Part shown: positions 9,089 to 18,894 of the stretch, in pieces | How the letters are laid out: every line of letters begins with the position of its first letter | Numbering within the stretch: position 1 is the first letter of the stretch | Program-made: the position numbers and the translations under genes | The notes under the pieces: model-generated | Seen by the model: only the letters and a program-made list of their open reading frames with translations | Told to the model about the DNA's origin: nothing | Databases searched by the model: none | NCBI GenBank assembly: GCA_021324365.1 | Contig: JAJPJE010000042.1 | Span: forward strand, 1-64,000 | Reading direction: 5' to 3' | DNA: 64,000 nucleotides | Source: Terriglobia bacterium | Lineage (GTDB): Bacteria; Acidobacteriota; Terriglobia; Terriglobales; Acidobacteriaceae

Positions 9089-9142
9089 ATGCGTAAATCG
9101 AAGGCGAGCCGCCATCGAGACAGCGGCGAGGAGAGTTCATGA
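9089..9142 (+). other. Possible 17-aa leader ORF overlapping the kdpA start
   Basis: ATG at 9089 has AAGGAG 7 nt upstream and opens a 17-codon, basic/Ser-rich reading frame whose TGA stop overlaps the kdpA start as ATGA. This arrangement could couple kdpA translation to the small ORF, or it may be chance. No homology is claimed. Confidence 0.25.
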
Positions 9143-10938
9143 CAGTAAATGGCTGGTTCCAGATTCTGCTTTTCCTGGCAATCGTGCTTGCGTTGACAAA
9201 ACCCCTGGGAATTTTCATGGCGCGTGTCTTCAGCGGGGAGCGGACGATCCTTGATGCAATCCTGCGGCCTATCGAGAGGCTTCTTTATCGGATCACCGGG
9301 GTCGATGAAAAGCACGAAATGCGCTGGACCGAATATGCAGTGGCGATGCTGCTGTTCAGCGTTGTCTCGATGATCGTGCTCTATTTGTTGCAGCGCTTGC
9401 AAGGGTACCTGCCACTAAATCCCCAGCACCTAGGAGCAGTGAACCCTCCCGTACTGGCATTCAACACCGCCGCGTCGTTCACGACGAACACGAACTGGCA
9501 GAACTACTCTGGCGAGACCACGATGAGCTATTTCACGCAAATGGCGGGACTCGCGTATCACAACTTCACGTCTGCAGCTGTTGGAATCGTGCTGGCGATT
9601 GCCTTTATACGCGGGATTGCTCGTCGCGAAATGAAGACCATCGGCAATTTCTGGGTCGATCTTGTCCGATGCAGCCTTTGGGTATTGTTGCCGCTGTGCA
9701 TTCTGGGATCGCTGGTCCTTGTGTCACAAGGCGTGGTCCAGAATTTCCGGCCTTATGACAAAATCAAGCTGGTCGAGCCGATGCAGGTTCCGAAAGTGGA
9801 TTCGAACGGCAAGCCAGTGCTCGGGCCAGACGGAAAACAACTGTCAGACACGGTAACAGAGCAAACAATCGCGCAGGGCCCGGTCGCTTCGCAGGAGATC
9901 ATTAAGGAACTTGGAACCAATGGCGGTGGTTTCTTTAACGCAAACAGTTCTCATCCGTTTGAAAATCCAACTCCACTGTCCGACTACATAGAACTGATCG
10001 CGATCTTCAGTCTTGGTAGCGCTCTTACTTACACACTGGGACAGATGACAGGTTCGCACCGCCACGGGTGGGCGGTTTGGTCGGCGATGGCGATTCTGTT
10101 TCTTGCGGGGGTTACGGTGGCGTACTGGGCGGAGGCACGCGGAAATCCTTTGCTGGCAGGAACTAACCAGAGACCAACCGCTGCCCAAGCCGGCGGAAAC
10201 ATGGAAGGCAAGGAAGTTCGCTTTGGAGTCACTGACTCGGCTCTTTGGGCGACGGTGACGACGGATACAAGTTGCGGAGCCATCAATAGCTGGCACGATT
10301 CCTTTACGCCTCTTGGGGGCATGGTTCCCCTGACCAACATCATGCTGAGTGAAGTAGTGTTCGGCGGAGTTGGTTCCGGCATGTACGGCATGCTGATTGA
10401 CATCATTCTTGCCGTGTTCATCGCGGGTCTGATGGTCGGTCGAACACCCGAATATCTAGGCAAGAAGATCGAGGCCTACGACGTGAAGATGGCCATGCTT
10501 GTCATTCTCATCTTCCCGCTGGTGATTCTCGGCTTTGCTGCAGTCTCCGTCGTGTACGGTTTCGGCACATCCAGCATTTTGAATCCGGGGCCGCACGGAC
10601 TGAGCGAAATTCTCTACGCGTTTACCTCGCAAGCCGGGAACAATGGATCCGCGTTCGCCGGTTTAACGACCAACACACTTTGGTACAACAGCGCCGGCGG
10701 AATCACAATGCTCGTCGGGCGCTTTCTGATGATCATCCCGATGCTGGCGATTGCTGGAAACCTGGCCGGCAAAAAGTATGTTCCGCCGTCGTTAGGCACG
10801 TTCCCAGTAACTACGCCGCTGTTCACGGTGTTGCTGATTGGCGTGATCTTGATTGTCGGTGCGTTGACATTTTTCCCGGCGTTGAGCCTGGGTCCCATTC
10901 TCGAGCATTTACTCATGGCAGCAGGTAAGACTTTCTAG
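9139..10938 (+). CDS. kdpA: K+-transporting ATPase subunit A (potassium-binding channel-like subunit)
   Basis: 599 aa, polytopic. The four selectivity-filter-like segments of the KdpA/SKT family are visible in order: [36 protein letters not shown] and [11 protein letters not shown]. KdpA binds and conducts K+ in the KdpFABC pump under potassium limitation. The length is somewhat above the E. coli protein (about 557 aa), partly because of a hydrophilic loop near residues 210-240 ([15 protein letters not shown]). ATG 9139 has GAGGAGAG upstream. kdpB follows after 11 bp. Confidence 0.97.
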   Translation: MTVNGWFQILLFLAIVLALTKPLGIFMARVFSGERTILDAILRPIERLLYRITGVDEKHEMRWTEYAVAMLLFSVVSMIVLYLLQRLQGYLPLNPQHLGAVNPPVLAFNTAASFTTNTNWQNYSGETTMSYFTQMAGLAYHNFTSAAVGIVLAIAFIRGIARREMKTIGNFWVDLVRCSLWVLLPLCILGSLVLVSQGVVQNFRPYDKIKLVEPMQVPKVDSNGKPVLGPDGKQLSDTVTEQTIAQGPVASQEIIKELGTNGGGFFNANSSHPFENPTPLSDYIELIAIFSLGSALTYTLGQMTGSHRHGWAVWSAMAILFLAGVTVAYWAEARGNPLLAGTNQRPTAAQAGGNMEGKEVRFGVTDSALWATVTTDTSCGAINSWHDSFTPLGGMVPLTNIMLSEVVFGGVGSGMYGMLIDIILAVFIAGLMVGRTPEYLGKKIEAYDVKMAMLVILIFPLVILGFAAVSVVYGFGTSSILNPGPHGLSEILYAFTSQAGNNGSAFAGLTTNTLWYNSAGGITMLVGRFLMIIPMLAIAGNLAGKKYVPPSLGTFPVTTPLFTVLLIGVILIVGALTFFPALSLGPILEHLLMAAGKTF

Positions 10939-10949
10939 AGGACGTAGAC

Positions 10950-13040
10950 ATGACAGTAGCGACGGAAAAGCCGGTTCTTCCAGAAGTAGTAACACTGCGC
11001 GTGGGACATTCGCCAATGAAGCCCAGAAAGAAAGCGATCTGGGAGTGGAAGATTGTCCGGCGGGCGATCCTGGATGCCTTGGTCAAGCTCGATCCACGAA
11101 AGATGATGGGAAATCCGGTGATGTTCGTGGTGGAGATCGGCAGCGTTATCACCACAATTTTGCTGTTCCAGCGCGGCGGTGCATCCAAATTCAACCTACA
11201 GATCACGCTATGGCTTTGGTTCACGGTTCTGTTTGCGAATTTCGCGGAGGCAATGGCAGAAGGACGCGGCAAGGCGCAAGCGGACACGCTGAGGAAGGCA
11301 AGGTCTGAGACTGTTGCAAACCGATTCGTAAGCGGCAAGATCGAACAAGTTCCCAGCTCGAAGTTGCGGACTGGCGATCTCGTCCAAGTCTCGGCCGGAG
11401 AGTTCATTCCTTCGGATGGCGAGATCATCGAGGGAGTGGCGTCCGTCGACGAGTCGGCAATTACGGGCGAATCCGCCCCCGTGATCCGAGAAGCCGGTGG
11501 CGACCGGTCCGCGGTAACTGGCGGCACGCGCGTTCTGTCTGATCAGATCAAAGTAAGGATTACCTCGAATCCGGGCGAGACATTCCTCGATCGCATGATC
11601 GCGCTGGTGGAAGGCGCAGAGCGCCAGAAGACGCCGAACGAGATCGCGCTGAATATTCTGCTCGCAGGACTAACGATTGTCTTCCTGCTCGCGGTGGTAA
11701 CCCTTCAGCCCTTTGCGATTTACTCGGGATCACCCCAAACCGTATTTGTCTTGGTTTCGCTGCTTGTCTGCCTGATACCGACGACCATTGGCGCTCTTCT
11801 CTCGGCCATCGGCATCGCCGGAATGGATCGTCTGGTTCAGCACAATGTCCTGGCAATGTCGGGTCGCGCCGTGGAAGCCGCGGGCGACGTAAACACGCTG
11901 CTGCTGGATAAGACGGGGACAATTACTCTCGGCAATCGGCAAGCGGCGCGTTTCATCGCCGCGCCGGGTGTTTCCGAGGAGGAACTAGCGGATGCAGCCC
12001 AGCTCTCGTCACTCGCCGATGAGACTCCTGAAGGACGGTCCATCGTCGTGCTGGCGAAAGAAAAGTACGGCTTGCGAGGCCGGGAACTGGCTTCCCACGA
12101 GGCAGACTTTGTTCCGTTCAGCGCACAAACACGCATGTCTGGGGTTAATTTCAACGGATTTGAAATCAGAAAAGGCGCGACGGACGCAATCGCCACATAC
12201 GTCGCGCAAAATGGTGGAACAGTTGCCCCTGAAGTCAGGCTCACCGTCGAGCAGATTTCGCGTGCAGGGGGTACGCCCCTGGTTGTGGCGGAAAAAAGAC
12301 GCGGCGCGCTGGGCGTAATCGAACTGAAAGACATCGTAAAAGGCGGTATGAGGGAGCGATTCAATCAACTCCGTGCGATTGGCATTCGCACGGTGATGAT
12401 CACGGGTGATAACCCACTCACGGCTGCGGCGATTGCGAACGAAGCCGGCGTGGATGACTTTCTTGCCCAGGCAACACCTAAAGACAAGATGGAGCTGATC
12501 AAGAAAGAGCAAGCCGATGGCAAACTGGTAGCCATGACCGGCGATGGTACGAATGATGCTCCAGCATTGGCGCAGGCCGACGTGGGCGTGGCCATGAACA
12601 CCGGTACGCAGGCGGCTAAAGAAGCCGGCAACATGGTGGATCTTGATTCGAATCCGACCAAGCTCATCGAAATCGTAGAGATCGGCAAACAGCTTCTGAT
12701 GACGCGAGGCTCGCTGACGACATTCTCGATTGCGAATGACGTGGCGAAATACTTTGCGATCATCCCGGCGATGTTCGCGGGAACTTTTCCTGTGCTGAAT
12801 GCGCTCAACATCATGCATCTGAAGACACCGGAGTCGGCGATTCTCTCAGCGGTCATCTTCAATGCTCTGATCATCATCGCGCTGATTCCGCTCGCTCTGC
12901 GCGGGGTGAAGTATCGCCCGCTGGCTGCGGCGGCATTGCTTCGCAGGAATCTGTTGCTGTATGGGGTTGGCGGCATTATCGCACCCTTCATCGGGATCAA
13001 ACTGCTGGATATGCTGATCACTGGCATTGGGCTTGCATAG
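10950..13040 (+). CDS. kdpB: K+-transporting ATPase subunit B (P-type ATPase)
   Basis: 696 aa, the energising subunit of Kdp. The phosphorylated aspartate lies in [10 protein letters not shown] (Asp at about 320). The actuator TGES motif appears in [12 protein letters not shown], the nucleotide-domain signature in KGATDAI, and the hinge in [18 protein letters not shown]. Class IA P-ATPase length and order are normal. It is part of a compact kdpA-kdpB-kdpC run (7 bp to kdpC). Confidence 0.97.
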   Translation: MTVATEKPVLPEVVTLRVGHSPMKPRKKAIWEWKIVRRAILDALVKLDPRKMMGNPVMFVVEIGSVITTILLFQRGGASKFNLQITLWLWFTVLFANFAEAMAEGRGKAQADTLRKARSETVANRFVSGKIEQVPSSKLRTGDLVQVSAGEFIPSDGEIIEGVASVDESAITGESAPVIREAGGDRSAVTGGTRVLSDQIKVRITSNPGETFLDRMIALVEGAERQKTPNEIALNILLAGLTIVFLLAVVTLQPFAIYSGSPQTVFVLVSLLVCLIPTTIGALLSAIGIAGMDRLVQHNVLAMSGRAVEAAGDVNTLLLDKTGTITLGNRQAARFIAAPGVSEEELADAAQLSSLADETPEGRSIVVLAKEKYGLRGRELASHEADFVPFSAQTRMSGVNFNGFEIRKGATDAIATYVAQNGGTVAPEVRLTVEQISRAGGTPLVVAEKRRGALGVIELKDIVKGGMRERFNQLRAIGIRTVMITGDNPLTAAAIANEAGVDDFLAQATPKDKMELIKKEQADGKLVAMTGDGTNDAPALAQADVGVAMNTGTQAAKEAGNMVDLDSNPTKLIEIVEIGKQLLMTRGSLTTFSIANDVAKYFAIIPAMFAGTFPVLNALNIMHLKTPESAILSAVIFNALIIIALIPLALRGVKYRPLAAAALLRRNLLLYGVGGIIAPFIGIKLLDMLITGIGLA

Positions 13041-13047
13041 GAGATCT

Positions 13048-13644
13048 ATGAAGAAGAACTTGGTTACCGCCGTACTGATGACGATTGCCACGACGATCTT
13101 ATTGGGGGTCATCTATCCGCTGGTCGTAACCGGACTAGCACAGCTTTTATTCCCGAAAAAAGCGAATGGCGAGCTCATTGAGAAGAATGGAGTGCTTGTG
13201 GGATCGGCGCTCATTGGGCAAGGCTTCTCTGGTCCGGCATACTTTCACTCGCGACCCTCCGCGGCCGGAAATGGCTGGGATGCAGCAAATTCAGGCGGAT
13301 CAAATTATGGTCCGACAAACCATAAGTTCATTGATCGCGTCCATCAGGATGTCACGACCCTTCAGGCTGAGAATCCCGGGCAGCCGATACCAGTTGACAT
13401 GGTGACGACGTCAGCTTCCGGGTTCGATCCGGATATCACGCCGGCTGCTGCCGAATTTCAGTTGGCGCGCGTGGCGAAGGAGCGCGGCATCAGCATCGAC
13501 CAACTACAGAGTTTAGTTGCAAAGCACACCCAGGAGCGCCAGTGGGGATTCCTTGGCGAGCGCAGAGTTAACGTGCTGGAGCTGAACCTGGAGTTGGACG
13601 CGCGCTATCCCGCGACGAAGCGAGCCAGCGCAGCAAGGAACTGA
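13048..13644 (+). CDS. kdpC: K+-transporting ATPase subunit C
   Basis: 198 aa. One N-terminal transmembrane helix (VTAVLMTIATTILLGVIYPLVVTG) precedes the periplasmic domain with the family motifs GSALIGQGF, YFHSRPSAAG, ASGFDPDITPAAAEFQ and VNVLELNLELD. The ATG at 13048 follows AGGAGATCT and is preferred over an in-frame TTG inside kdpB. It ends the kdp run; no kdpD or kdpE follows, and a tRNA on the other strand comes next. Confidence 0.96.
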   Translation: MKKNLVTAVLMTIATTILLGVIYPLVVTGLAQLLFPKKANGELIEKNGVLVGSALIGQGFSGPAYFHSRPSAAGNGWDAANSGGSNYGPTNHKFIDRVHQDVTTLQAENPGQPIPVDMVTTSASGFDPDITPAAAEFQLARVAKERGISIDQLQSLVAKHTQERQWGFLGERRVNVLELNLELDARYPATKRASAARN

Positions 13645-13664
13645 CGGCGCCGTGCTGCTTGAAA

Positions 13665-13742
13665 TGGTAGGCCCGAATGGACTCGAACCATCGACCTCAT
13701 CCGTGTCAAGGATGCGCTCTAACCAGACTGAGCTACGGGCCT
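13665..13742 (-). tRNA. tRNA-Val (GAC)
   Basis: The minus strand folds into a full cloverleaf: acceptor AGGCCCG/CGGGCCT, D arm starting GCTCAG, anticodon stem CATCC/GGATG with loop TTGACAC (anticodon GAC), and T arm around TTCGAGT. An encoded CCA occupies 13665-13667. Confidence 0.95.
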
Positions 13743-13767
13743 ACACAGGGAACCACCGCGAATTACC

Positions 13768-13797
13768 ATTCTAAAGGGCGACTTGCCATTCCCGCAA
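13768..13797 (-). promoter_or_regulatory. Candidate sigma-70 promoter of tRNA-Val
   Basis: On the minus strand TTGCGG and TAGAAT are separated by 18 bp, with the -10 ending 25 nt before the tRNA 5-prime end. This is a reasonable fit to a housekeeping promoter. Confidence 0.45.
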
Positions 13798-13915
13798 TGT
13801 TCCAAAGCCGGTCTTAATTATTCTTAAGCGCGCCCCGCATCTGAGCTTCACGGTTACAAATCGTTTTTGTCCCCTGTATATTGACCGATGATCTTATCTG
13901 GTCGAGGTTATGCTC

Positions 13916-16227
13916 ATGCCAAGGCGCTATCTTTCGGGTATTAGATATTCCTGTGTTGGGCTCCTCTGTCTGACCGTACTCATGATTTCCGCATCGGCCC
14001 AGTCGAATTCCTCTGCGTTGAACGATCCCAGGATCGACACGCGTGTAAATGTTCTGCTGAACCGGATGACCCTGCAGGAGAAGATCGGGCAGTTGGTGCA
14101 ATATTCCGCTGGATCGCCCACCGGGCCGGGAACCGGCCGCACCGATTATCCGGACATGATCGCGCAAGGTGGCATTGGCTCGCTCTTCAATCTGACAGGC
14201 GCCCGCGAAGTGAATGCCATGCAGAAGATTGCGGTCGAGAAGTCACGGCTGCATATTCCCCTCATCTTCGGCCTCGACGTCATTCACGGCTACCGCACTA
14301 CTTTCCCGGTTCCGCTCGGAATGTCGGCCACCTGGAATCCCAACTTGGTTGAAAAAGCTGCGCGGATCTCTGCGATTGAGGCCAGCCAGGAAGGCGTTCG
14401 CTGGACATTTTCACCGATGGTCGACATCGCCCGCGATGCCCGCTGGGGACGTATTGTAGAAGGTGCGAAGATACGTATCTGGGCCAGGCGATTGCGCGCG
14501 CATATGTGCGCGGATACCAGGGTACAAATCTTGCCAATCCCGATTCGATTCTCGCGTGCTTGAAGCACTACGTTGCATACGGAGCGGCCGAGGCTGGTCG
14601 AGATTACAACACCGTCGATATTTCGCATCGTAGTCTGCGGCAAGTGTATCTGCCGCCGTTCAAGGCTGGTATCGATCAAGGCGCAGCTACGGTGATGAGT
14701 GCGTTTGACGATCTGCAGGGGGTCCCTGCAAGCGCGAATCACTACACATTGACACAGATCTTGCGCGGCGAATGGGGATTCCGCGGCTTCGTCGTGAGCG
14801 ACTGGAACTCCGTCGGTGAGTTGATCCCGCAGGGGGTTGCACTTGACCAGGCGACTGCGGCCCGCAAGGCATTGACTGCCGGAGTCGACATGGACATGGA
14901 GAGCAACAGTTACGGGCCAACACTTCAGAAGCAGGTGCAATCAGGTCAGATTCCGGAGTCCGTTGTCGATGAAGCGGTACGTCGTATTTTGCGCGTGAAG
15001 TTTGCAATGGGATTGTTTGACCACCCATACACGGATGAGTCCAAGGGCAACATCACGAGTCTGGATCCGGAACACGTGGCCACTGCGCGAACGGTTGCCG
15101 AAGAATCCTTTGTCTTGCTGAAAAACGCCGCTGTGAGTGGAGCGCCGGTTCTTCCGTTGGCAAGTAGCGCGAAGACGATTGCGCTGATCGGCCCATTGGC
15201 AGACAGCGCTACCGACATGCTGGGTTCGTGGTCCACAAAAGGCGATCCGAAGGATGTGGTCACGCTGCGTCAGGCTTTGAGCGACCGCCTCGCGCAATCG
15301 CAGGGCAAACTTATTTACGCGAAGGGCACAGATATCCTTACCAACTCCGAAGCCGGATTTGCTGAGGCTGTTTCGGCGGCGCAGGAAGCGGACGTGGTTG
15401 TTGCAGCGCTTGGTGAAGACGCCGCCCTTATGACTGGCGAAGCCGCGTCGCGCGCCCACCTGAATCTACCCGGGAATCAGGAGAAATTACTAGAAGCCGT
15501 CGCGAGTACGGGGAAGCCAGTTGTATTGGTGGTGTTCAGCGGACGTCCTCTTATTCTCGATTGGGAGGCTTCCCACATTCCGGCGATTCTCGAAGCATGG
15601 TTCCCGGGCGTGCAAGCGGGTCCCGCGCTGGTGCGGACGTTGTTTGGAGATGCCAATCCGAGTGGACGCCTTACCACTTCATTTCCCCGCGCAGTCGGAC
15701 AAGAACCGCTTTACTACAACCACATGAATACCGGGCGTCCCGCGGACGGAGTCGATCTCTCACATCCGCCCACTGATGCAAAGGAGAAGTACCTTTCGCG
15801 CTACATCGATGAACAGAACTCTCCATTGTTCCCCTTCGGTTTCGGGTTGTCGTACACCACATTCCAATACTCTTCCATGACGCTCAGTGCACAATCGCTC
15901 AAGGCAGATGCGTTGAACAATGGATCTGCCGCGCTCACCGTTTCTGCCGAGGTAAAGAACACCGGCACTCGCGCCGGAGCGGAAGTCGTTCAGCTCTATA
16001 TCCGGCAGCAGGGCACCAGCGTTACGCGACCGGTCCGCGAACTAAAAGGTTTTCAGAAGGTCGTGCTGGCACCAGGCGAGTCGAAGCGCGTCGAATTCAA
16101 ACTTGGGCGCGACGAGTTTGCCTTCTGGAACATCGACATGAAGGATGTCGTGGAGCCGGCGAAGGTGACGATCTGGGTTGGCCCGAATTCAATCGAAGGG
16201 TCGGAGGCGGCGTTCACGATTCAGTAA
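13916..16227 (+). pseudogene. GH3 beta-glucosidase (BglX-like), frameshifted
   Basis: Two reading frames together encode one glycoside hydrolase family 3 enzyme of about 770 aa with a signal peptide (LLCLTVLMISASAQ). The N-terminal part (to about 14469) has RMTLQEKIGQLVQ, IPLIFGLDVIHGYRTTFPVPL and RDARWGRIVEGA. The second frame resumes at GEDTYLGQ-like residues and continues with LKHYVAYGAAEAGRDYN, the nucleophile region GFVVSDWNS, the GH3 C-domain (FVLLKNAAV, GRPLILDWEA) and the fibronectin-III-like tail. The frame changes from 2 to 1 at 14465-14470, where GGTGCGAAGAT stands in place of an expected GGT-GCG-GGC-GAA-GAT; a 4-base loss inside a GCG/GGCG repeat explains it exactly. The remainder is intact, so this is a recent mutation or a sequencing error. 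Intact, it would be an exported, probably periplasmic, beta-glucosidase. Confidence 0.85.
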
Positions 16228-16240
16228 ATGTAAAAAGCTT

Positions 16241-16306
16241 AGCCACGGATTGCACGGATGATACGGGCTGAACTCAACATTGGTGTGTGCCGTATCGTTC
16301 GTGGCT
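16241..16306. terminator. Imperfect inverted repeat between convergent genes
   Basis: AGCCACG (16241-16247) pairs with CGTGGCT (16300-16306), and GATACGG (16260-16266) with CCGTATC (16290-16296). The outer arm runs into TTTTC on the plus strand and into AAGCTTTTTAC on the minus strand. It lies between the convergent GH3 and kinase genes, as expected for a bidirectional terminator. Confidence 0.55.
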
Positions 16307-16309
16307 TTT

Positions 16310-18724
16310 CTATCGCATTGCGGGAGCGACGTTCTGCTGGCACGTATCGGAGGCGAGTCGCAGCAACTGGTAATCGGGTTCTTCGCGAATCGACTTCAAT
16401 AAAGGATCTTCCTGCAACGCTTGTGAAGCGCAGTATTTGCCGTCAATAGCGCTCTTCAACAGCTGAACCGCGGTCTTCTTTGCCCCGCAATAGGCCAGCA
16501 GGGAACCTTCGTAGTAGCGCATCTCCGGATCGCGTTGAGCCAGCAGTCCTGCAACGAGCGGTGCGGCAACTGTCTCGAAGTCGCCGGTCCTGCCCGGCGC
16601 CAGGCAGGATTGCAGTGTGCTTCGCAGCCACATCGGATTGGTGGAAACGTCGCCAGCCGCTTTTCTCGCTTCTGCTACGTCGTCCTCCCTCAGCAGGACC
16701 GCGGGTAACACGTTGCGCGACCATTCGGACGACGCATCCAGATGCAGATAATCCATCGCCCGCGGTGATTTGCCTGCCTCGAAGAATGCAAATGCACAGG
16801 AACGGAACGCGTAGTTTCCAGGGTCTAATCCGAGCGCAATCTCACATTCTTTCTGCGCGCGATCCAACAGACCTGCATAGCGAAGAACGTACGAGAGCGT
16901 GAAATGGGCCTGCGCGCTATCGGGACGGCGTCGTAACAGGTCGGTCGCCTCGCGGTATGCGGTGCCGAGATCTCCACTCTCGACACGATTCCGTACAAGT
17001 TTGGCTGCGGCTGCGATGAAGTTAGGATCGAGCGCAACCGCTTTTGCGTAAGCCTCGCCGGCCTTGCGGAACATGGCTTCGCCACCGTTACTGTAAGCCG
17101 AATCGTAGTAGTAGCGCATTCCCAGTGCATCCCACGCAGGAGCGTAATTTGGATCGAGAGCAACCGAGCGCTCGAGGAGCTCAATCGCTCGGCGGTTGGG
17201 GCCGGGATCATGTGGAACGGCGGTGCTGCGCAGGTACAGATCGTATGCCTGGAGATTTTGTGGCTGCGTCGCCGTTTCCCATCCCGCCGGGCCGGAAGTC
17301 AATGCCGGCAACAGTCCTTGCCGGATTCGTAAGGCTAACTGGCGTTGCATATCGATCAGATCGCCCGCAGGCACACTGGTTGTACCTTGCCAAAGCACTC
17401 GATTGGATAGAACTTCGATGGCCTGCAGCGTAACGATCAACTTCTCGCCCTGCTGCACGAAGTGGCCGGTTACGACCATTCCAGCGTGGAGTGATTTGCC
17501 GGCCTTTTGCGGATCAACGTTGGCGTTGGCAAATTGTGCTGTTGAGGTAGCGGGCCGCACTTCAAGAGAAGGCGAGTATGTCAGCGCATTTGCAACCTGG
17601 TCGGCAATTGCAAAGCGCAAATAGTCATTGTTCGGATCGCCGCTGACATTTTGAAACGGCAACACAGCAACGGCACGACTGGAAACCGCGCCTGTACTTC
17701 GCGACCGCACAACCCACAACAGAACGCTCAGGAATAGCAACATGACAATGAAGGCGGCCGCACCCAATATCATGTAAGTGTGCTTCAGGCTCCGGGTCCG
17801 GAAAACTTTCTTGGGCGAGCTCTCAGATACGACAGAACCTTCTTCCGCACCCTGTTCACGCCTGAGTTTGCGCAGATCTTCACGGAGTTCGGCTGCCGAC
17901 GCGTAGCGCAGCTCCACATCCTTTTCCATCGCTCGCGCAATTACCGACTCCAACTCAGGAGCAATCTCCGGATTCAGAGTGCGCGGAGAGACCGGTCGCT
18001 CGCGCAAAATCGCCGCACGGGTAGCCACGCCGGTTCTGCTCTCGAAAGGGCGTTTCCCGGTTGCCATTTCGTACAGGACTACGCCAAGTGAAAAGACGTC
18101 GGACCGCGCGTCCACTTCACCGCCGCTTGCCTGCTCGGGAGACATGTAGAACGCGGTGCCGGGGATAAAACCGTCGGAAGTTATGGCCGCTTTTACTGCA
18201 GCGCGGGCTGATTCGCCATCCATTTGCGAGCGTCGATGTGCAATTTCGGGCTGATGTTCCACCTTTGCAAGTCCAAAATCGAGGATCTTGGCTTGGCCAC
18301 GCTCGGTGACGAATATGTTGCCGGGCTTCAAGTCGCGATGGATGACCCCCTGGGTGTGCGCCGCGTCAAGGGCATCTGCCAACTGAAATCCGAGTTCCAC
18401 GACTTGATCCTGCGGAAGCGATCCGGAAGCCAACAGGTCCATCAGAGTGCTGCCGTCCAGGAACTCCATCGCGAGGAAGGGACGCCCCTCATTGTCGCCA
18501 ACGTCATAGACAGTGCAAATGGAAGGATGATTCAAAAGGGAAGTGGCACGTGCTTCACCAGTGAAGCGCTCCAGAGCAATCGGGTCCTTTGCGAGGTCTT
18601 CGGGAAGGAACTTCAGGGCGACGCAGCGGCCAAGGCGCACGTCCTCGGCCTTATAGACGACACCCATCCCACCGCGGCCCAATTGCTCGAGAATACGATA
18701 GTGCGAAACGGTCTGGCCGATCAC
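16310..18724 (-). CDS. Membrane Ser/Thr protein kinase with TolB-like and TPR C-terminal regions
   Basis: 804 aa. Hanks-type kinase domain in residues 1-280: GRGGMGVVYKAED P-loop, catalytic Lys in VALKFL (about 38), HRDLKPGN (Asp about 131), DFG at about 149-151 and an activation segment ending GTAFYMSPEQ. A single transmembrane helix lies at about 317-339. The outer part begins with VAVLPFQNVSGDPNNDYLRFAIAD, the TolB/adenylate-cyclase-associated region often fused to such kinases, followed by TPR-like helices (FRKAGEAYAKAVALDPNFIAA, AQKECEIALGLDPGNYAF). All catalytic residues are present, so an active transmembrane kinase is likely; ligand and targets are unknown. This architecture is abundant in Acidobacteriota. 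It diverges from the TPR gene at 18895. Confidence 0.9.
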   Translation of the reverse strand: MIGQTVSHYRILEQLGRGGMGVVYKAEDVRLGRCVALKFLPEDLAKDPIALERFTGEARATSLLNHPSICTVYDVGDNEGRPFLAMEFLDGSTLMDLLASGSLPQDQVVELGFQLADALDAAHTQGVIHRDLKPGNIFVTERGQAKILDFGLAKVEHQPEIAHRRSQMDGESARAAVKAAITSDGFIPGTAFYMSPEQASGGEVDARSDVFSLGVVLYEMATGKRPFESRTGVATRAAILRERPVSPRTLNPEIAPELESVIARAMEKDVELRYASAAELREDLRKLRREQGAEEGSVVSESSPKKVFRTRSLKHTYMILGAAAFIVMLLFLSVLLWVVRSRSTGAVSSRAVAVLPFQNVSGDPNNDYLRFAIADQVANALTYSPSLEVRPATSTAQFANANVDPQKAGKSLHAGMVVTGHFVQQGEKLIVTLQAIEVLSNRVLWQGTTSVPAGDLIDMQRQLALRIRQGLLPALTSGPAGWETATQPQNLQAYDLYLRSTAVPHDPGPNRRAIELLERSVALDPNYAPAWDALGMRYYYDSAYSNGGEAMFRKAGEAYAKAVALDPNFIAAAAKLVRNRVESGDLGTAYREATDLLRRRPDSAQAHFTLSYVLRYAGLLDRAQKECEIALGLDPGNYAFRSCAFAFFEAGKSPRAMDYLHLDASSEWSRNVLPAVLLREDDVAEARKAAGDVSTNPMWLRSTLQSCLAPGRTGDFETVAAPLVAGLLAQRDPEMRYYEGSLLAYCGAKKTAVQLLKSAIDGKYCASQALQEDPLLKSIREEPDYQLLRLASDTCQQNVAPAMR

Positions 18725-18894
18725 GGCAAGAACTCCCGCTCCAGCGGCGGCACAAAAGTAAGCCGTGGCAGGGACACTACAACCAATTGAATCCTAGAAC
18801 CTTAGGTTTGCGGCGTCAACGAACCTGCGGGGCGCTACAATCATCTGCGTCGTGGTTAACCGCACCCTGGGACAGGTAGCCGCCGGAGGGTTCT

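Noticed and set aside
9005-9142. Read-through of the kdpF TGA would give a longer, fused KdpF of about 74 aa.
   Set aside because: The frame is open to 9142, but KdpF ends normally at YALLRPEKF and the added sequence has no recognisable features.
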